Origin: Carbonactinospora thermoautotrophica | GTDB taxonomy: Bacteria > Actinomycetota > Actinomycetes > Streptomycetales > Carbonactinosporaceae | Length of the DNA: 64,000 bases | NCBI RefSeq assembly: GCF_001543895.1 | Contig: NZ_JYIJ01000016.1 | Location: forward strand, 339,379 to 403,378 | Direction: 5' to 3' | Shown here: positions 8,056 through 16,420 of the stretch, piece by piece | Layout: each line of letters starts with the position of its first letter | Position numbering within the stretch: the stretch's first letter is position 1 | Position numbers and translations under genes: made by a program | The notes under the pieces: model-generated | The model's input: the letters and a program-made list of their open reading frames with translations, nothing else | Told to the model about the DNA's origin: nothing | The model's database searches: none

Positions 8056-9333
8056 TCACAGAGGCTCCTTTCCCGGCTTGTTCGCCGGCTTCCTGACCAG
8101 CCGGGTCGCGGCGACGGCGCAGCCGGCGAAGGCGAGCAGCGCCACCTCGCCGAGGACCCCGCCCGCGGTCCGCAGGGCGTCGACGCCGATGAGATCGCCG
8201 GTCACGCGCACCAGCAGCGTCGTGTGCAGCAGTACGACAGGTGCGTACAGCACCGGGTGGTAGGGCAGCCGGACCCGCAGCACGGCGGGCAGGATCACCG
8301 GCGCGTGCCCGAAGACCAGGGAGATGACGAAACCGAGGAACAGCGCGTGCAGCGCGGCGTCGTAGCGGCCCCCGTCGTCCTGGAGGCCGCCGGCGGCCCA
8401 CAGGACCCCGGCCACCGCCAGCCAGGCGTACCCGACGAGCAGGCACCAGGCGGTGTAACGCGGCAGTCCGCTGCCCCTCACCGTGCGCCGCGCGACGTCG
8501 TGGCGGGCGAGCCAGGCCGCGAGCAGCAGCAGGCCCCCGCCTGCCACCCGCCAGCCGATGTCCGGTACCACCGCCGATGCCACGGTGCCCGCGGCGAGCC
8601 CGGCGACCGCCGCCATCGAGCCATTCACCACCCGTCGTCGCGGGAACGCGATGCGAGCCAGCTCCAGCCGCTCACCGACGATGGTCAACACCAGGAACGC
8701 GGCCAGCCACGGCACGATGTCCCGAACGTCGCGGCCGGCGAGCCACAGCAGCCCACCGGAGTACCACGCGACCGCGCCGGTGAGCTGCAACAGCACCTCG
8801 CCGCTGGGGCTACGTCCCAGCAGCACCAGGTACACCGCGATCAGCCAGCCCCCGGCCGCCGTGAGCAGTATCCGGCCGAGCGGATCCGCCTGCCCGGCCG
8901 CGGTGGCGAGCCCTCCGGACACGGCGAGCGCCGGGGCCGCGTACGCCCACGGCCGGCCGAGGGCAACCGCACGCTCGAGCGCCACGAGCGTGCCCAGGAA
9001 GCCGAGCGTCATCAGGGGCCCGTGCCCGGCGGCGAACGCCGCGTGCGGAAGCGGCGCTTTGATGCCGAGCAAGGCGAGGCCGCCCCACAGCGCGACGAGC
9101 AGGCACAACAGCGCCCCGGCGAGCAGTGGCAGCCGGCGGACGGCGACCGCGGGGCGGCCGGGAGCTGTGGCTGCGCCGCGGGCTTCGGCAAGGACCTCCC
9201 GTCGGCTCGCCACCGGTCCTCCCGACCCGGGCCGACGAGCCATCGACGCAGGGGCTCCGGATGTCGGCCGCCACGGCTCACGGGGGCCGGCGTCCGGTGT
9301 GCCCACGGGTCCACCGGGGTTCGGTTCGGTCAC
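8056..9333 (-). CDS. NnrS-like polytopic membrane protein
   Basis: The 425-residue product has a polar N-terminus of about 70 residues followed by roughly twelve hydrophobic segments. Its layout and a conserved-looking FGHAPVILPAVL segment resemble NnrS-type haem/copper proteins linked to nitric oxide stress. Its stop overlaps a GTG with a strong ribosome site (GTGA), so it is coupled to the nitrite reductase downstream. The GTG at 9331-9333 is chosen; a later ATG (MARRPGSG) is possible. It is divergent from the hemerythrin gene, with a palindrome between them. Membership of a nitrogen-oxide module is well supported; the exact family is less certain. Confidence 0.6.
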   Translation of the reverse strand: MTEPNPGGPVGTPDAGPREPWRPTSGAPASMARRPGSGGPVASRREVLAEARGAATAPGRPAVAVRRLPLLAGALLCLLVALWGGLALLGIKAPLPHAAFAAGHGPLMTLGFLGTLVALERAVALGRPWAYAAPALAVSGGLATAAGQADPLGRILLTAAGGWLIAVYLVLLGRSPSGEVLLQLTGAVAWYSGGLLWLAGRDVRDIVPWLAAFLVLTIVGERLELARIAFPRRRVVNGSMAAVAGLAAGTVASAVVPDIGWRVAGGGLLLLAAWLARHDVARRTVRGSGLPRYTAWCLLVGYAWLAVAGVLWAAGGLQDDGGRYDAALHALFLGFVISLVFGHAPVILPAVLRVRLPYHPVLYAPVVLLHTTLLVRVTGDLIGVDALRTAGGVLGEVALLAFAGCAVAATRLVRKPANKPGKEPL

Positions 9334-9339
9334 GCCTCG

Positions 9340-9371
9340 ATTTTGCACAACATTAGTTGTAAGTACAAAAT
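9340..9371. promoter_or_regulatory. Palindromic operator candidate between divergent NO genes
   Basis: ACAAC (9347-9351) and GTTGT (9356-9360) form an inner palindrome. ATTTTG (9340-9345) and CAAAAT (9366-9371) flank it as an outer inverted pair. The AT-rich element sits in a 75-base gap between the divergent NnrS-like and hemerythrin genes, so one regulator could control both. A nitric-oxide or redox sensor is plausible, but none is encoded nearby. Confidence 0.55.
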
Positions 9372-9408
9372 GAATCGTAAAAATTACGTCCATCCTCCAG
9401 GAGCATCG

Positions 9409-10248
9409 ATGAGGCCATCCGACGCCGCGGCCGACGCGCAGCAGGCCGCTTGTGAAGCCCGGCAGGAGCACGTCGTGGCTGCGATTCGCGCCCACCACGC
9501 CCAGCTCGCCCGCACCCTGGTCGACCGCACGGTGACCGTGCAGGACTCGGTCGACCGCCTGACCGTGGCCCGCGACGGGCAGCGCGCGGCGCTCGTCTCC
9601 TTCTGCGAGCAGGAACTGCTCCCCCACGCGGCGGCCGAGGAGGAGACGCTCTACCGCGCCGCAGCGGATCTGCCGGAGACCAGGCTGCTGGCCCGTGCCA
9701 TGATCGCCCAGCACGGCCAGCTGCGCGAGGCGGTGAGCGGACTCGCGCAGGCCCGCACCCCCGCCGAGATCGCGGGCCACACCGCAGCCCTGCGCGTGAT
9801 GTTCCTCACTCACCTCGACGCGGAGAACGACCTGCTGTTGCCCGCCTTGGTCGACGCCGGCGTCGACGTGGCGTCACTGCTGGAGGGGATGCACGAGATC
9901 CTCGGCACCGGCCGCCAGCCAGAGGCGGCCGCGCCGGGTACCGGCTGCACCTGCGGCGGGCATCACGACTCCATGGGGGAGCCCGGCGCGACCGCCGAGC
10001 TGATCGACGGCGAGCTCGACGTGCGCCGGCTGGTGCCGGCCGAGCGGCACCGGCAGATCTTCGCCACATTCCGGGCGCTGCCGGAAGGGTCGGCGTTCGT
10101 TCTCGTCAACGACCACGACCCCAAGCCCCTGTACTACCAGTTCGCGGCGGAGCACCCGGGTGAGTTCGTCTGGGAGTACCTCGAGTCCGGGCCGCAGACA
10201 TGGCGGGTCCGCATCGGCCGTCCCCGAGCAGGTGATCAGTGCGCGTGA
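9409..10248 (+). CDS. Hemerythrin HHE domain fused to DUF2249
   Basis: The 279-residue protein starts at an ATG with AGGAG 5 bases upstream. The N-terminal half is an HHE-type hemerythrin four-helix fold with HHAQLARTL, HAAAEEETLY, HGQLREAV and HLDAENDLLLP as probable di-iron ligands. A short linker containing CTCGGHH follows. The C-terminal 75 residues are a DUF2249 domain (RLVPAERHRQIFATF to WEYLESGPQTWRVRI). This pairing is common near denitrification and nitric-oxide genes, which fits its place divergent to the NnrS-like/nirK operon. A likely role is sensing, binding or detoxifying nitric oxide in the cytoplasm. Confidence 0.85.
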   Translation: MRPSDAAADAQQAACEARQEHVVAAIRAHHAQLARTLVDRTVTVQDSVDRLTVARDGQRAALVSFCEQELLPHAAAEEETLYRAAADLPETRLLARAMIAQHGQLREAVSGLAQARTPAEIAGHTAALRVMFLTHLDAENDLLLPALVDAGVDVASLLEGMHEILGTGRQPEAAAPGTGCTCGGHHDSMGEPGATAELIDGELDVRRLVPAERHRQIFATFRALPEGSAFVLVNDHDPKPLYYQFAAEHPGEFVWEYLESGPQTWRVRIGRPRAGDQCA

Positions 10249-10537
10249 TGAGCTCTCCTCACCGTCTCGGCGACCGCCGCGGAGGCCGGCGAGCGCGGCG
10301 GCTGCCGCGCTCCTCGGCCGAGCGGAGTGTGGCGGCCCAAGGGGTCCCCCATCCCCGAGCCGGCCTGAAACGCGCTCCCGACCTCGGATCGAATGACGAT
10401 CCACCACACGTCGTCGCGGTGTGCACCGACCGCGCGGTAGCTCACACGCTGGCAGAGCTGGTCCTGTCCGGCGTGCTCGCCTCCCCGGAAGTGGCGTGAT
10501 CGGCTCGTTAGCAAATCCGTTAGCAACAGGCACCAAA
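10249..10537. other. Intergenic stretch without a supported gene
   Basis: No open frame here has both coding character and a ribosome site. The only notable signal is a 9-bp direct repeat near its right end (10506-10526). The left part is simply the 3' side of the hemerythrin gene. Confidence 0.5.
10506..10526. repeat. 9-bp direct repeat beside the tRNA terminator
   Basis: CGTTAGCAA occurs at 10506-10514 and again at 10518-10526, a 12-base period. It lies just past the 3' end of a tRNA gene, a usual integration spot, and may be a scar of a mobile element. No integrase is nearby. Confidence 0.35.
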
Positions 10538-10569
10538 AACGCCCGAGGACCGTACGGTCCTCGGGCGTT
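10538..10569 (-). terminator. Terminator of the initiator tRNA gene
   Basis: A perfect 32-base palindrome, with left arm AACGCCCGAGGACCGT, is followed on the minus strand by five T. It lies 8 bases past the 3' end of the tRNA and has the form of an intrinsic terminator. Confidence 0.85.
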
Positions 10570-10577
10570 CTCCCTAG

Positions 10578-10651
10578 TAGCGGGGGCAGGATTTGAACCT
10601 GCGACCTCTGGGTTATGAGCCCAGCGAGCTACCGAGCTGCTCCACCCCGCG
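10578..10651 (-). tRNA. Initiator tRNA-fMet (CAT)
   Basis: The minus strand folds into a 74-base cloverleaf without an encoded CCA. The acceptor stem is CGCGGGG with CCCCGC, the D arm is GGAGCAGCTCGGTAGCTC, and the anticodon CAT is set in the GGG/CCC anticodon stem of initiators. The T arm is GCAGG TTCAAAT CCTGC. The first base pair is a C-T mismatch and there are three GC pairs below the anticodon loop, both marks of bacterial initiator tRNA. It stands alone between the hemerythrin and UPF0182 genes with its own terminator. Confidence 0.95.
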
Positions 10652-10778
10652 TCGACGGTTCAGACGTTACGTGATCGCGGTGCCGATTCGCAAATCGGCG
10701 GTTGACCCGCGTTCACGGGGTCGGGCACGCGTTTCCGCGTGCCCGACCTGTGCAACATCTTCGGTGACCGTCCTATTC

Positions 10779-13736
10779 CTAGCCGGCGGGAGCCGGGCTG
10801 GGGGTTGGGGACGGCGGCGGGGTGGATCCGCCGCCTTGGGAGGCCCTGGCCGCCCGGTCGAGGGCTTCCTTGAGGCGGCGTTGCGCCTCGCCGTACTTGG
10901 CGAAGTCGCCGTTCTTGAGGGCCTCCTGGCCGTCCTGGTAGGCCTGCTGGGCGTCCCGCAGGGCCTGCTGCAGGTCGCCGCCGGGCGGAGCCGGTTGCGA
11001 CGGCTTACCGGGCTTGGCGGGTTGCTGGCCCTCGCCGGTCTGGGAGCCGGCGTCGCCCTGGAACACCGCGTCCAGCGCCTGCTGCAGGGTTTCCCGCATC
11101 TGGATCTGGTCACCGAACCCGACCACGACCTTGTGCAGCAACGGGTAGGAGGTGCCGGTCGCGGCCTGGATGTAGATGGGCTCGACGTACAGCAGGCCGC
11201 CGCCCACGGGGAGGGTGAGCAGGTTGCCGCGCTTGACCTCGGAACCACGGCCGCGGAGCAGGCTCAGCTCCCGGGACACCTCGGGGTTGGACTCGAAGTT
11301 GTTCTGCACCTGTCCAGGGCCGGGGATCGTGGTGTTCCGGCTCAGCTCCAGCACGCGGATCTTGCCGTAGTCGGGCCCGGGCTGGGCGTTGACCGCCATG
11401 AACGCCGCCAGATTCGTCCGCTTGTTGGGGACGAAGGAAGTGGACAGCGAGAACGTCGGCCGGTCCTGGCCCGGCATCTGCATGGTCAGGTAGTACGGCG
11501 GCTGGTCCGCGCTGCGGTCCCCAGACTCGTCCTGGGTCGGGTCGGCCGGGACCTTCCAGAAGTCCTGGCCGCCATAGAACGACTGCGGGTCGGTCACGTG
11601 GTATCGGGTGAAGATGTCCCGCTGCACCTTGAACAGGTCCTGCGGGTACCGCAGGTGGCTCATCAGCTCGGGGCTGATGTCCTTGCGCGGCTTCACCGTG
11701 CCGGGGAAGGCGCTCATCCAGGTCTTGAGGACCGGGTCGTTCTCATCCCAGGCGTACAAGGTGACCGTGCCGTCATACGCGTCCACGGTCGCCTTGACCG
11801 AGTTGCGGATGTAGTTGATCTGGTCCCGGAGGGCGAGCACGGTCCGCTGGCTGGTGGTCAGGGAGTCCGAGGTGGCCGCACCCAGCGTGGTCCGCGTCGA
11901 GTATGGGTACCCGTTGGCGGTGGTGTAACCGTCGACGATCCACATGATCCGGCCCTTGACGACGGCCGGGTACGGGTCACCGTCCAAGGTGAGCCAGGGC
12001 GCGACCTTTTGGACGCGCTGGCGTGGGTCCCGGATGTACAGGATCTTCGAGCGGGAGTTGACCGCGCTGGACAGCAGGATCTTCTCCTCGCGGAACTTGA
12101 TCGTGTACAGCAGCTTGTTGAACAGCGACCCGATGGGCACGCCGCCCTTGCCCTGGTACGTGTACCGCTTCTCCCCGGACGGGCTGGAGTCGTCCGGGTA
12201 GTCCAGCTCGCGCGGCTCGGCCCCGGGAGGGGCGCCGACGATCGAGTACTCCGGCGACTTCTCACCGAAGTAGATGCGCGGCTCGTACTGGCCCATCTTG
12301 CCGGACGGGGGCACGTTGCTCTCGACGAACACCGGCTGACCCTTGGCGTCGCGCGTGGTCCCCAGGGCTGCGACGAAACCGTAGCCATGGGTGTACTTCA
12401 GGTGGTCGTTCACCCAGCTGCGCTGCGCATCCGGGATGCCGCCCAGGTCGAGCTCGCGGACCGCGACGACGGTGTCCTGCAGCTTGCCGTCGATCATGTA
12501 CCGGTCCACGTCGAGCGCCTCGCTCGGGAAACTGTAGAAGGACCGGATCTGCTGCAGCTGCTGGAACGTGGGCGGCACGACGCTCGGGTCGAGCAACCGG
12601 ATGCTGTTCGTGGTCTCGGCGTCGTCGCGCAACTGGCCCGCGGTGACCTCGGTCTTCGCGTCGTACGGCTTGGTCTCGACGTTGTCCAGGCCGTACGCCT
12701 TGCGGGTCGCCTCGATGTTCCGCTTGATGTACGGCGCCTCCTTGTCCGCCTCGCTGGGGCGGACCTGGAACTGCTGGACGATCGCCGGATACACCCCACC
12801 GATCAGCACCGCGGACAGAACGAGCAGTCCGAAGCCGAGGCCGGGCAGCAACCAGGTGCGCCGGACCACGTTGAGGAAGAACAACAGCGCACAGATCACC
12901 GCGATCGCCGCGAGGATCGTCTTGGCCGGCAGGACCGCGTGCACGTCCTTGTACTTAAGGCCGGCCCAGCCCTGGATGAAGTTGTCGGACTGCACCGCCA
13001 GGCCGTACCGGTCCAGCCAGTACGAGCCCGCCTTCAGCAGCACGAAAACGCCTAGCAGAACGGAGAGGTGGGCCTGCGCGGCCGGTGTCGCCTTCTCCCC
13101 CGGCGACTGCAACCGCAGGCCGCCGTACAAGTAGTGGGTCGCGATCGTCAGGATCAGACTGAGAATCACCGCCGCGAACGCGAACGACAGCAGGAACCGC
13201 CACCAGGGGTAGCCGAACGTGTAGAACGACACGTCCAACTGGAACTGCGGATCCCGGGTGTCGAACCGCGCGCCGTTGCGCCACGCCAGCCAGGTGCGCC
13301 ACTGCCCGGCCGCGGAGATGCCGGCCAGGACGCCGATGCCGCCAGCGATCAGCAGCAAGACGAGGCGGCGGTACGGCTCGAGCGCCATCCGGTACCGGTC
13401 GAGGCTCTGTTGCTCGAGCGTCATGCCACGGAAGCCCGGACGCAGTCGGTACGCGATCAGCATGTTCGCGCCGACGATCAGGGCCATGAGCAGCCCGAAG
13501 GCCAGGAACAGCCCGATCTTCGTGCCCAACTGCGCGGTGAACACGCTCGCGTACCCGACCGACCGGAACCACAGCAGGTCGGTCCAGAAGTCCGCGAACA
13601 GGCTGAAGCCGAAGGCCAGAACCAACAGGATGACGATCGTCGGAAGCAGTGCTCCTGTCCGGCGCCGCCCCGACGCGAAGGCCGGGTGGCGCGGTGGCTC
13701 ACCGGTTTCTGGAATGTCGAAGCTCAAGGGTGGCAC
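10779..13736 (-). CDS. UPF0182 family membrane protein
   Basis: The 985-residue protein matches the UPF0182 (COG1615) family in length and layout. About seven membrane helices in residues 25-350 include the typical FADFWTDLLWFRSVGYASVF. A large extracytoplasmic domain follows, containing FYSFPSEALDVDRYMIDG and MRETLQQALDAVF. The tail is rich in Gln, Ala and Pro. The GTG at 13734-13736 begins MPPLSFDIP. It is divergent from the PPA1309 gene and near the PDZ protease, the same neighbourhood as in other actinobacteria. The molecular role of the family is not established. Confidence 0.9.
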   Translation of the reverse strand: MPPLSFDIPETGEPPRHPAFASGRRRTGALLPTIVILLVLAFGFSLFADFWTDLLWFRSVGYASVFTAQLGTKIGLFLAFGLLMALIVGANMLIAYRLRPGFRGMTLEQQSLDRYRMALEPYRRLVLLLIAGGIGVLAGISAAGQWRTWLAWRNGARFDTRDPQFQLDVSFYTFGYPWWRFLLSFAFAAVILSLILTIATHYLYGGLRLQSPGEKATPAAQAHLSVLLGVFVLLKAGSYWLDRYGLAVQSDNFIQGWAGLKYKDVHAVLPAKTILAAIAVICALLFFLNVVRRTWLLPGLGFGLLVLSAVLIGGVYPAIVQQFQVRPSEADKEAPYIKRNIEATRKAYGLDNVETKPYDAKTEVTAGQLRDDAETTNSIRLLDPSVVPPTFQQLQQIRSFYSFPSEALDVDRYMIDGKLQDTVVAVRELDLGGIPDAQRSWVNDHLKYTHGYGFVAALGTTRDAKGQPVFVESNVPPSGKMGQYEPRIYFGEKSPEYSIVGAPPGAEPRELDYPDDSSPSGEKRYTYQGKGGVPIGSLFNKLLYTIKFREEKILLSSAVNSRSKILYIRDPRQRVQKVAPWLTLDGDPYPAVVKGRIMWIVDGYTTANGYPYSTRTTLGAATSDSLTTSQRTVLALRDQINYIRNSVKATVDAYDGTVTLYAWDENDPVLKTWMSAFPGTVKPRKDISPELMSHLRYPQDLFKVQRDIFTRYHVTDPQSFYGGQDFWKVPADPTQDESGDRSADQPPYYLTMQMPGQDRPTFSLSTSFVPNKRTNLAAFMAVNAQPGPDYGKIRVLELSRNTTIPGPGQVQNNFESNPEVSRELSLLRGRGSEVKRGNLLTLPVGGGLLYVEPIYIQAATGTSYPLLHKVVVGFGDQIQMRETLQQALDAVFQGDAGSQTGEGQQPAKPGKPSQPAPPGGDLQQALRDAQQAYQDGQEALKNGDFAKYGEAQRRLKEALDRAARASQGGGSTPPPSPTPSPAPAG

Positions 13737-13829
13737 CTCGGTCCGATCGTGCTGCGCCGCGGGTTTTTCGGCGCTGTCAAAGGCAACTTACCGAGCCGGC
13801 GCACGGTTCCCCACCTCGAGCGGCCCGGT

Positions 13830-13838
13830 TGTGGACAA
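13830..13838 (-). promoter_or_regulatory. Single DnaA box
   Basis: TGTGGACAA here is the complement of TTGTCCACA, the usual high-GC actinobacterial DnaA box. It lies in the 164-base gap between the divergent UPF0182 and PPA1309 genes and is symmetric over 14 bases (GGTTGTGGACAACC). It could influence both promoters or be a scattered genomic box. Confidence 0.45.
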
Positions 13839-13900
13839 CCGCCGCATCGTGGACGACCGGACCCTGCGCGAGAACACGGCCCGTCGGGGAGGATGAGGGC

Positions 13901-14431
13901 ATGACCACGACCCCCCTCCACTTGAGCCAGGTCGTCCTGGAGATCGAGCAGCACGTCGCTCGCGGCGGCTGGGACCAGCCGGCCCGGCTGTACGCGCTGG
14001 TCGAGACCGCCGGTCTGGTGCGCCACGAGCCGGCGCTGGCGGAGCGGCTCGGCATCCCGGCGACGGTCGCGCCCGGCGAGCTCACGCCCATCGAGCAGGA
14101 GGCGCTGCCCGCCGACCGGCCGCTGGGCGAGCTGCTGGCCGGGATCGCCTGGCCGCCGAAGGTGCTGGGGTGCGCGCTCGTCGTGGAACGACTCATGCTG
14201 CCCCCGGACGTGGAGGCGGAGCTCGCCGACCGGGACCCGGCCGACCTGATCCGGAAGGTGGCGGACCATCCACGGCGGCAGGAGGTGCGGATCGCGGTGG
14301 GGGTGCTGCGCGACGGGTCCCGGCAGACCACGATCCGGCTGCGCTCGCACGACTCCGATGACATGGTGCTGACCGGTCCGGAACTGGTACCCAACCTGGC
14401 CGAGGCGCTCGCCATGACGCTGGAGGACTGA
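13901..14431 (+). CDS. PPA1309 family protein
   Basis: The 176-residue soluble acidic protein starts at an ATG with GGGGAGGATG upstream. It has the sequence style of the PPA1309 family: MTTTPLHLSQVVLEIEQHVA at the start, the middle AWPPKVLGCALVVERLMLP, and HPRRQEVRIAVGVLRDGSR towards the end. The gene lies between UPF0182 and the Lon-like PDZ protease, the usual actinobacterial order. No catalytic motif is evident and the family function is unknown to me. Assignment rests on recognised sequence and synteny. Confidence 0.85.
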   Translation: MTTTPLHLSQVVLEIEQHVARGGWDQPARLYALVETAGLVRHEPALAERLGIPATVAPGELTPIEQEALPADRPLGELLAGIAWPPKVLGCALVVERLMLPPDVEAELADRDPADLIRKVADHPRRQEVRIAVGVLRDGSRQTTIRLRSHDSDDMVLTGPELVPNLAEALAMTLED

Positions 14432-14468
14432 TGGAGGACACATTGAGGAGGGCTGAGCCGCGGAACCG

Positions 14469-15512
14469 CTAGCGAGCACAGCTCGGCACGTCGCCCTTGC
14501 CCGTGCGCAGGGCCTCCAGCGCCTGGACCGCCCCATGCAGGGTCTCGACCTTCACCAGCTTGATCTCCGGCTCGATGCCGAGGGCCTCGTCGCAGTTCTG
14601 CGCCGGCACCAGGAACGCGGTCGCGCCGGCCTTCTGGGCCGCGATGATCTTCATCTGGATGCCGCCGATGGGACCGACCCGGCCCTCGTCGTCGATCTCA
14701 CCGGTGCCAGCGATGAACTGGCCGCCGGTCAGCTCGCCCGGAGTCAGCTTGTCGACGATGCCGAGCGCGAACATCAGGCCGGCGCTCGGCCCACCCACGT
14801 CATCGAGCTGGATCTTGACCTCGAACGGGTAATCGTGGCCCTCGCCCACCACGATGCCGACGATCGCGCGCTCGCCGTCGCCGGGGTCTGCCTTGGTCGG
14901 GACCGACACGTCGACCCGCTTGCCCTCCCGCTCGACCCTGAACCGCACCGTCTCACCCGGGCGGTGCCGCGATACCGCCGCCCGCACCTCCTCGGGGTTG
15001 CGCACGGCCTTGCCGTCGATCGCGACGATCTCGTCCCCCGCGTGCAGCTTGCCGAGCGCCGGGGCGTCCTTGACCACGGAGCTGACCACGACCGTCTCGG
15101 TGACCGGGATCTTCAGCTCGCGTAGGGCCGCGACCGTGGCGTGCTCCTGTGAGTTCTGCATCTCCTCGGCGTTGCGCTGCTGGATCTGCTGGTCGCTCGC
15201 GTCGTCCGGGTACACCGTCTGGCGCGGCACGATGGCCTCGTCCGGGTCGAGCCACCCGCGCAGCGCCTGGAACAGGCTGATCCGCTCGTCCGAGCGGGTC
15301 ACCCCGACTGTGGTGAGGTCGAGACGTCCCTTGGCGGGGTACGTCTGGCGGCCTTCGATCTCGATCAGCGGCTTGCCGTTGACCGAGCCGAGCGTGTTGA
15401 AGGTCGGACCGGGCGAGAACTCCACGTACGGCACGGGGAGCATCGCCGCGACCACGGCGAGCACGACCAACAGGAAGCCGGAGACGAACAGCGTTGCAGT
15501 ACGGCGGGTCAC
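14469..15512 (-). CDS. Secreted PDZ domain Lon-like (S16) protease, YlbL type
   Basis: The 347-residue protein has one N-terminal membrane anchor (VSGFLLVVLAVVAAMLPVPYV) and a PDZ domain around residues 130-215 (LGKLHAGDEIVAIDGKAV). A C-terminal Lon protease domain follows. The catalytic Ser is in GGPSAGLMFALG and the Lys in IQMKIIAAQKAGA, the S16 Ser-Lys dyad. It should cleave proteins outside the membrane. The GTG at 15510-15512 has no ribosome site but has TAGGGT about 10 bases upstream, so it may be leaderless. The gene follows a small membrane protein and converges with PPA1309. Confidence 0.9.
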   Translation of the reverse strand: MTRRTATLFVSGFLLVVLAVVAAMLPVPYVEFSPGPTFNTLGSVNGKPLIEIEGRQTYPAKGRLDLTTVGVTRSDERISLFQALRGWLDPDEAIVPRQTVYPDDASDQQIQQRNAEEMQNSQEHATVAALRELKIPVTETVVVSSVVKDAPALGKLHAGDEIVAIDGKAVRNPEEVRAAVSRHRPGETVRFRVEREGKRVDVSVPTKADPGDGERAIVGIVVGEGHDYPFEVKIQLDDVGGPSAGLMFALGIVDKLTPGELTGGQFIAGTGEIDDEGRVGPIGGIQMKIIAAQKAGATAFLVPAQNCDEALGIEPEIKLVKVETLHGAVQALEALRTGKGDVPSCAR

Positions 15513-15538
15513 AACTACAAGACCCTAAGGGACGCACC

Positions 15539-15766
15539 CTAGGAGCGACGCCGTCCCTGGGCCTGCGTCGCGTCCTCGGGCGAGGAGGACGTGCGGTGGA
15601 GCCCGACCACGTTGTCATGCTCCATGGCCTCGCGGAAGCGCCGGTAGCTCTCCACCGACTCGAAGACATCCGCCGGACGTTTGGGCCTGCTGGCCCAGAC
15701 CGCCCACCCGATGGCCATCACGAGGCCCAATGCCGGGATGGCCCACCACAGAGCGATCGATGCCAT
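15539..15766 (-). CDS. Small single-span membrane protein
   Basis: The 75-residue product begins MASIALWWAIPALGLVMAIG, one membrane helix, followed by a basic stretch (ASRPKRPADVFESVESYRRF) and a polar tail. The ATG at 15764-15766 is preferred because GGAG lies 7 bases upstream; an in-frame start 12 codons earlier lacks support. It is 26 bases upstream of the PDZ protease start and reads the same way. No family function is known to me. It may be a membrane partner of the protease, which is inferred from position only. Confidence 0.7.
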   Translation of the reverse strand: MASIALWWAIPALGLVMAIGWAVWASRPKRPADVFESVESYRRFREAMEHDNVVGLHRTSSSPEDATQAQGRRRS

Positions 15767-15886
15767 TGTCCACTCCGTTCGATTTCGCCCGAGCAAGGAC
15801 AAGATCCCCCGAGCTCTTCTTCAGAGTAATCTCGACTTGAGCAATGCGGGGATACAGGCCGAATTCGGGCTACGCCGTACGGGTGG

Positions 15887-16315
15887 TCAACAACAGATAC
15901 CTACCCATTCCTCCTCGCCGTCCGTGAAGCATTGGCGCTTCCAAAGCGGCACCGTGTGCTTGAGCTCGTCGATGAACTGCCGGCAGGCGGTGAACGCCTC
16001 GGCCCGGTGGGGGCAGGCGACGGCGAGAACCACCGCGATGTCGCCCACCTCCAGCTCACCCACCCGGTGCATGGCCGCGAGCGCCCGTACCGGGTGCTCG
16101 GCCGCGATCTTCTCCGCTACTCGGCGCAGTTCGTCCTCGGCCGTGGGGTGCGCGGTGTAGTCGAGGCGAGTCACCTGCCGCCCGCTGTCGTGGTCACGCA
16201 CCGTACCGAGGAAGACCACCGTGCCGCCTGCGTGGGCGTCCCGGACCGCCGCGATGACCTCGTCCACGGACAGCGGCTGCTCCCGTACCGCAAGCAGCCG
16301 GATCACATCCTCCAT
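15887..16315 (-). CDS. moaE: Molybdopterin synthase large subunit MoaE
   Basis: The 142-residue protein matches MoaE, which with thiocarboxylated MoaD converts precursor Z to molybdopterin. Visible family motifs are GGTVVFLGTVRDH, LDYTAHPTAEDELR, AMHRVGELEVGDIAVVLAVACPHR and, near the end, the lysines of LKHTVPLWKRQ that form the active site. The ATG at 16313-16315 (MEDVIRLLAV) is chosen; an upstream in-frame start would add an atypical Trp-rich leader. The MoeZ gene at 53 kb could activate MoaD. No moaD gene is visible here. Confidence 0.92.
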   Translation of the reverse strand: MEDVIRLLAVREQPLSVDEVIAAVRDAHAGGTVVFLGTVRDHDSGRQVTRLDYTAHPTAEDELRRVAEKIAAEHPVRALAAMHRVGELEVGDIAVVLAVACPHRAEAFTACRQFIDELKHTVPLWKRQCFTDGEEEWVGICC

Positions 16316-16420
16316 GTGTCGAAAGATTAACCGGACACAGATGCTGGTCCACCACCAGGTCACCGTGGCGAGCGGCGAAAAGGGACCTGTGAATCGCCGT
16401 AACCACCAAGTGGGTTCGTT

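Noticed and set aside
7132..10248. A 1038-codon frame starting inside the nirK region
   Set aside because: Only its last 279 codons (from 9409) are the true hemerythrin gene; the rest is antisense to nirK and the NnrS-like gene.
10239..10499. ORF of 86 codons after the hemerythrin gene
   Set aside because: It overlaps the hemerythrin gene end, has no ribosome site, and its product is low-complexity Arg-rich sequence.
10421..10618. ORF ending in GAGFEPATSGL across the tRNA gene
   Set aside because: This is the familiar false translation of a tRNA-Met gene read on the opposite strand; it overlaps the tRNA and its terminator.
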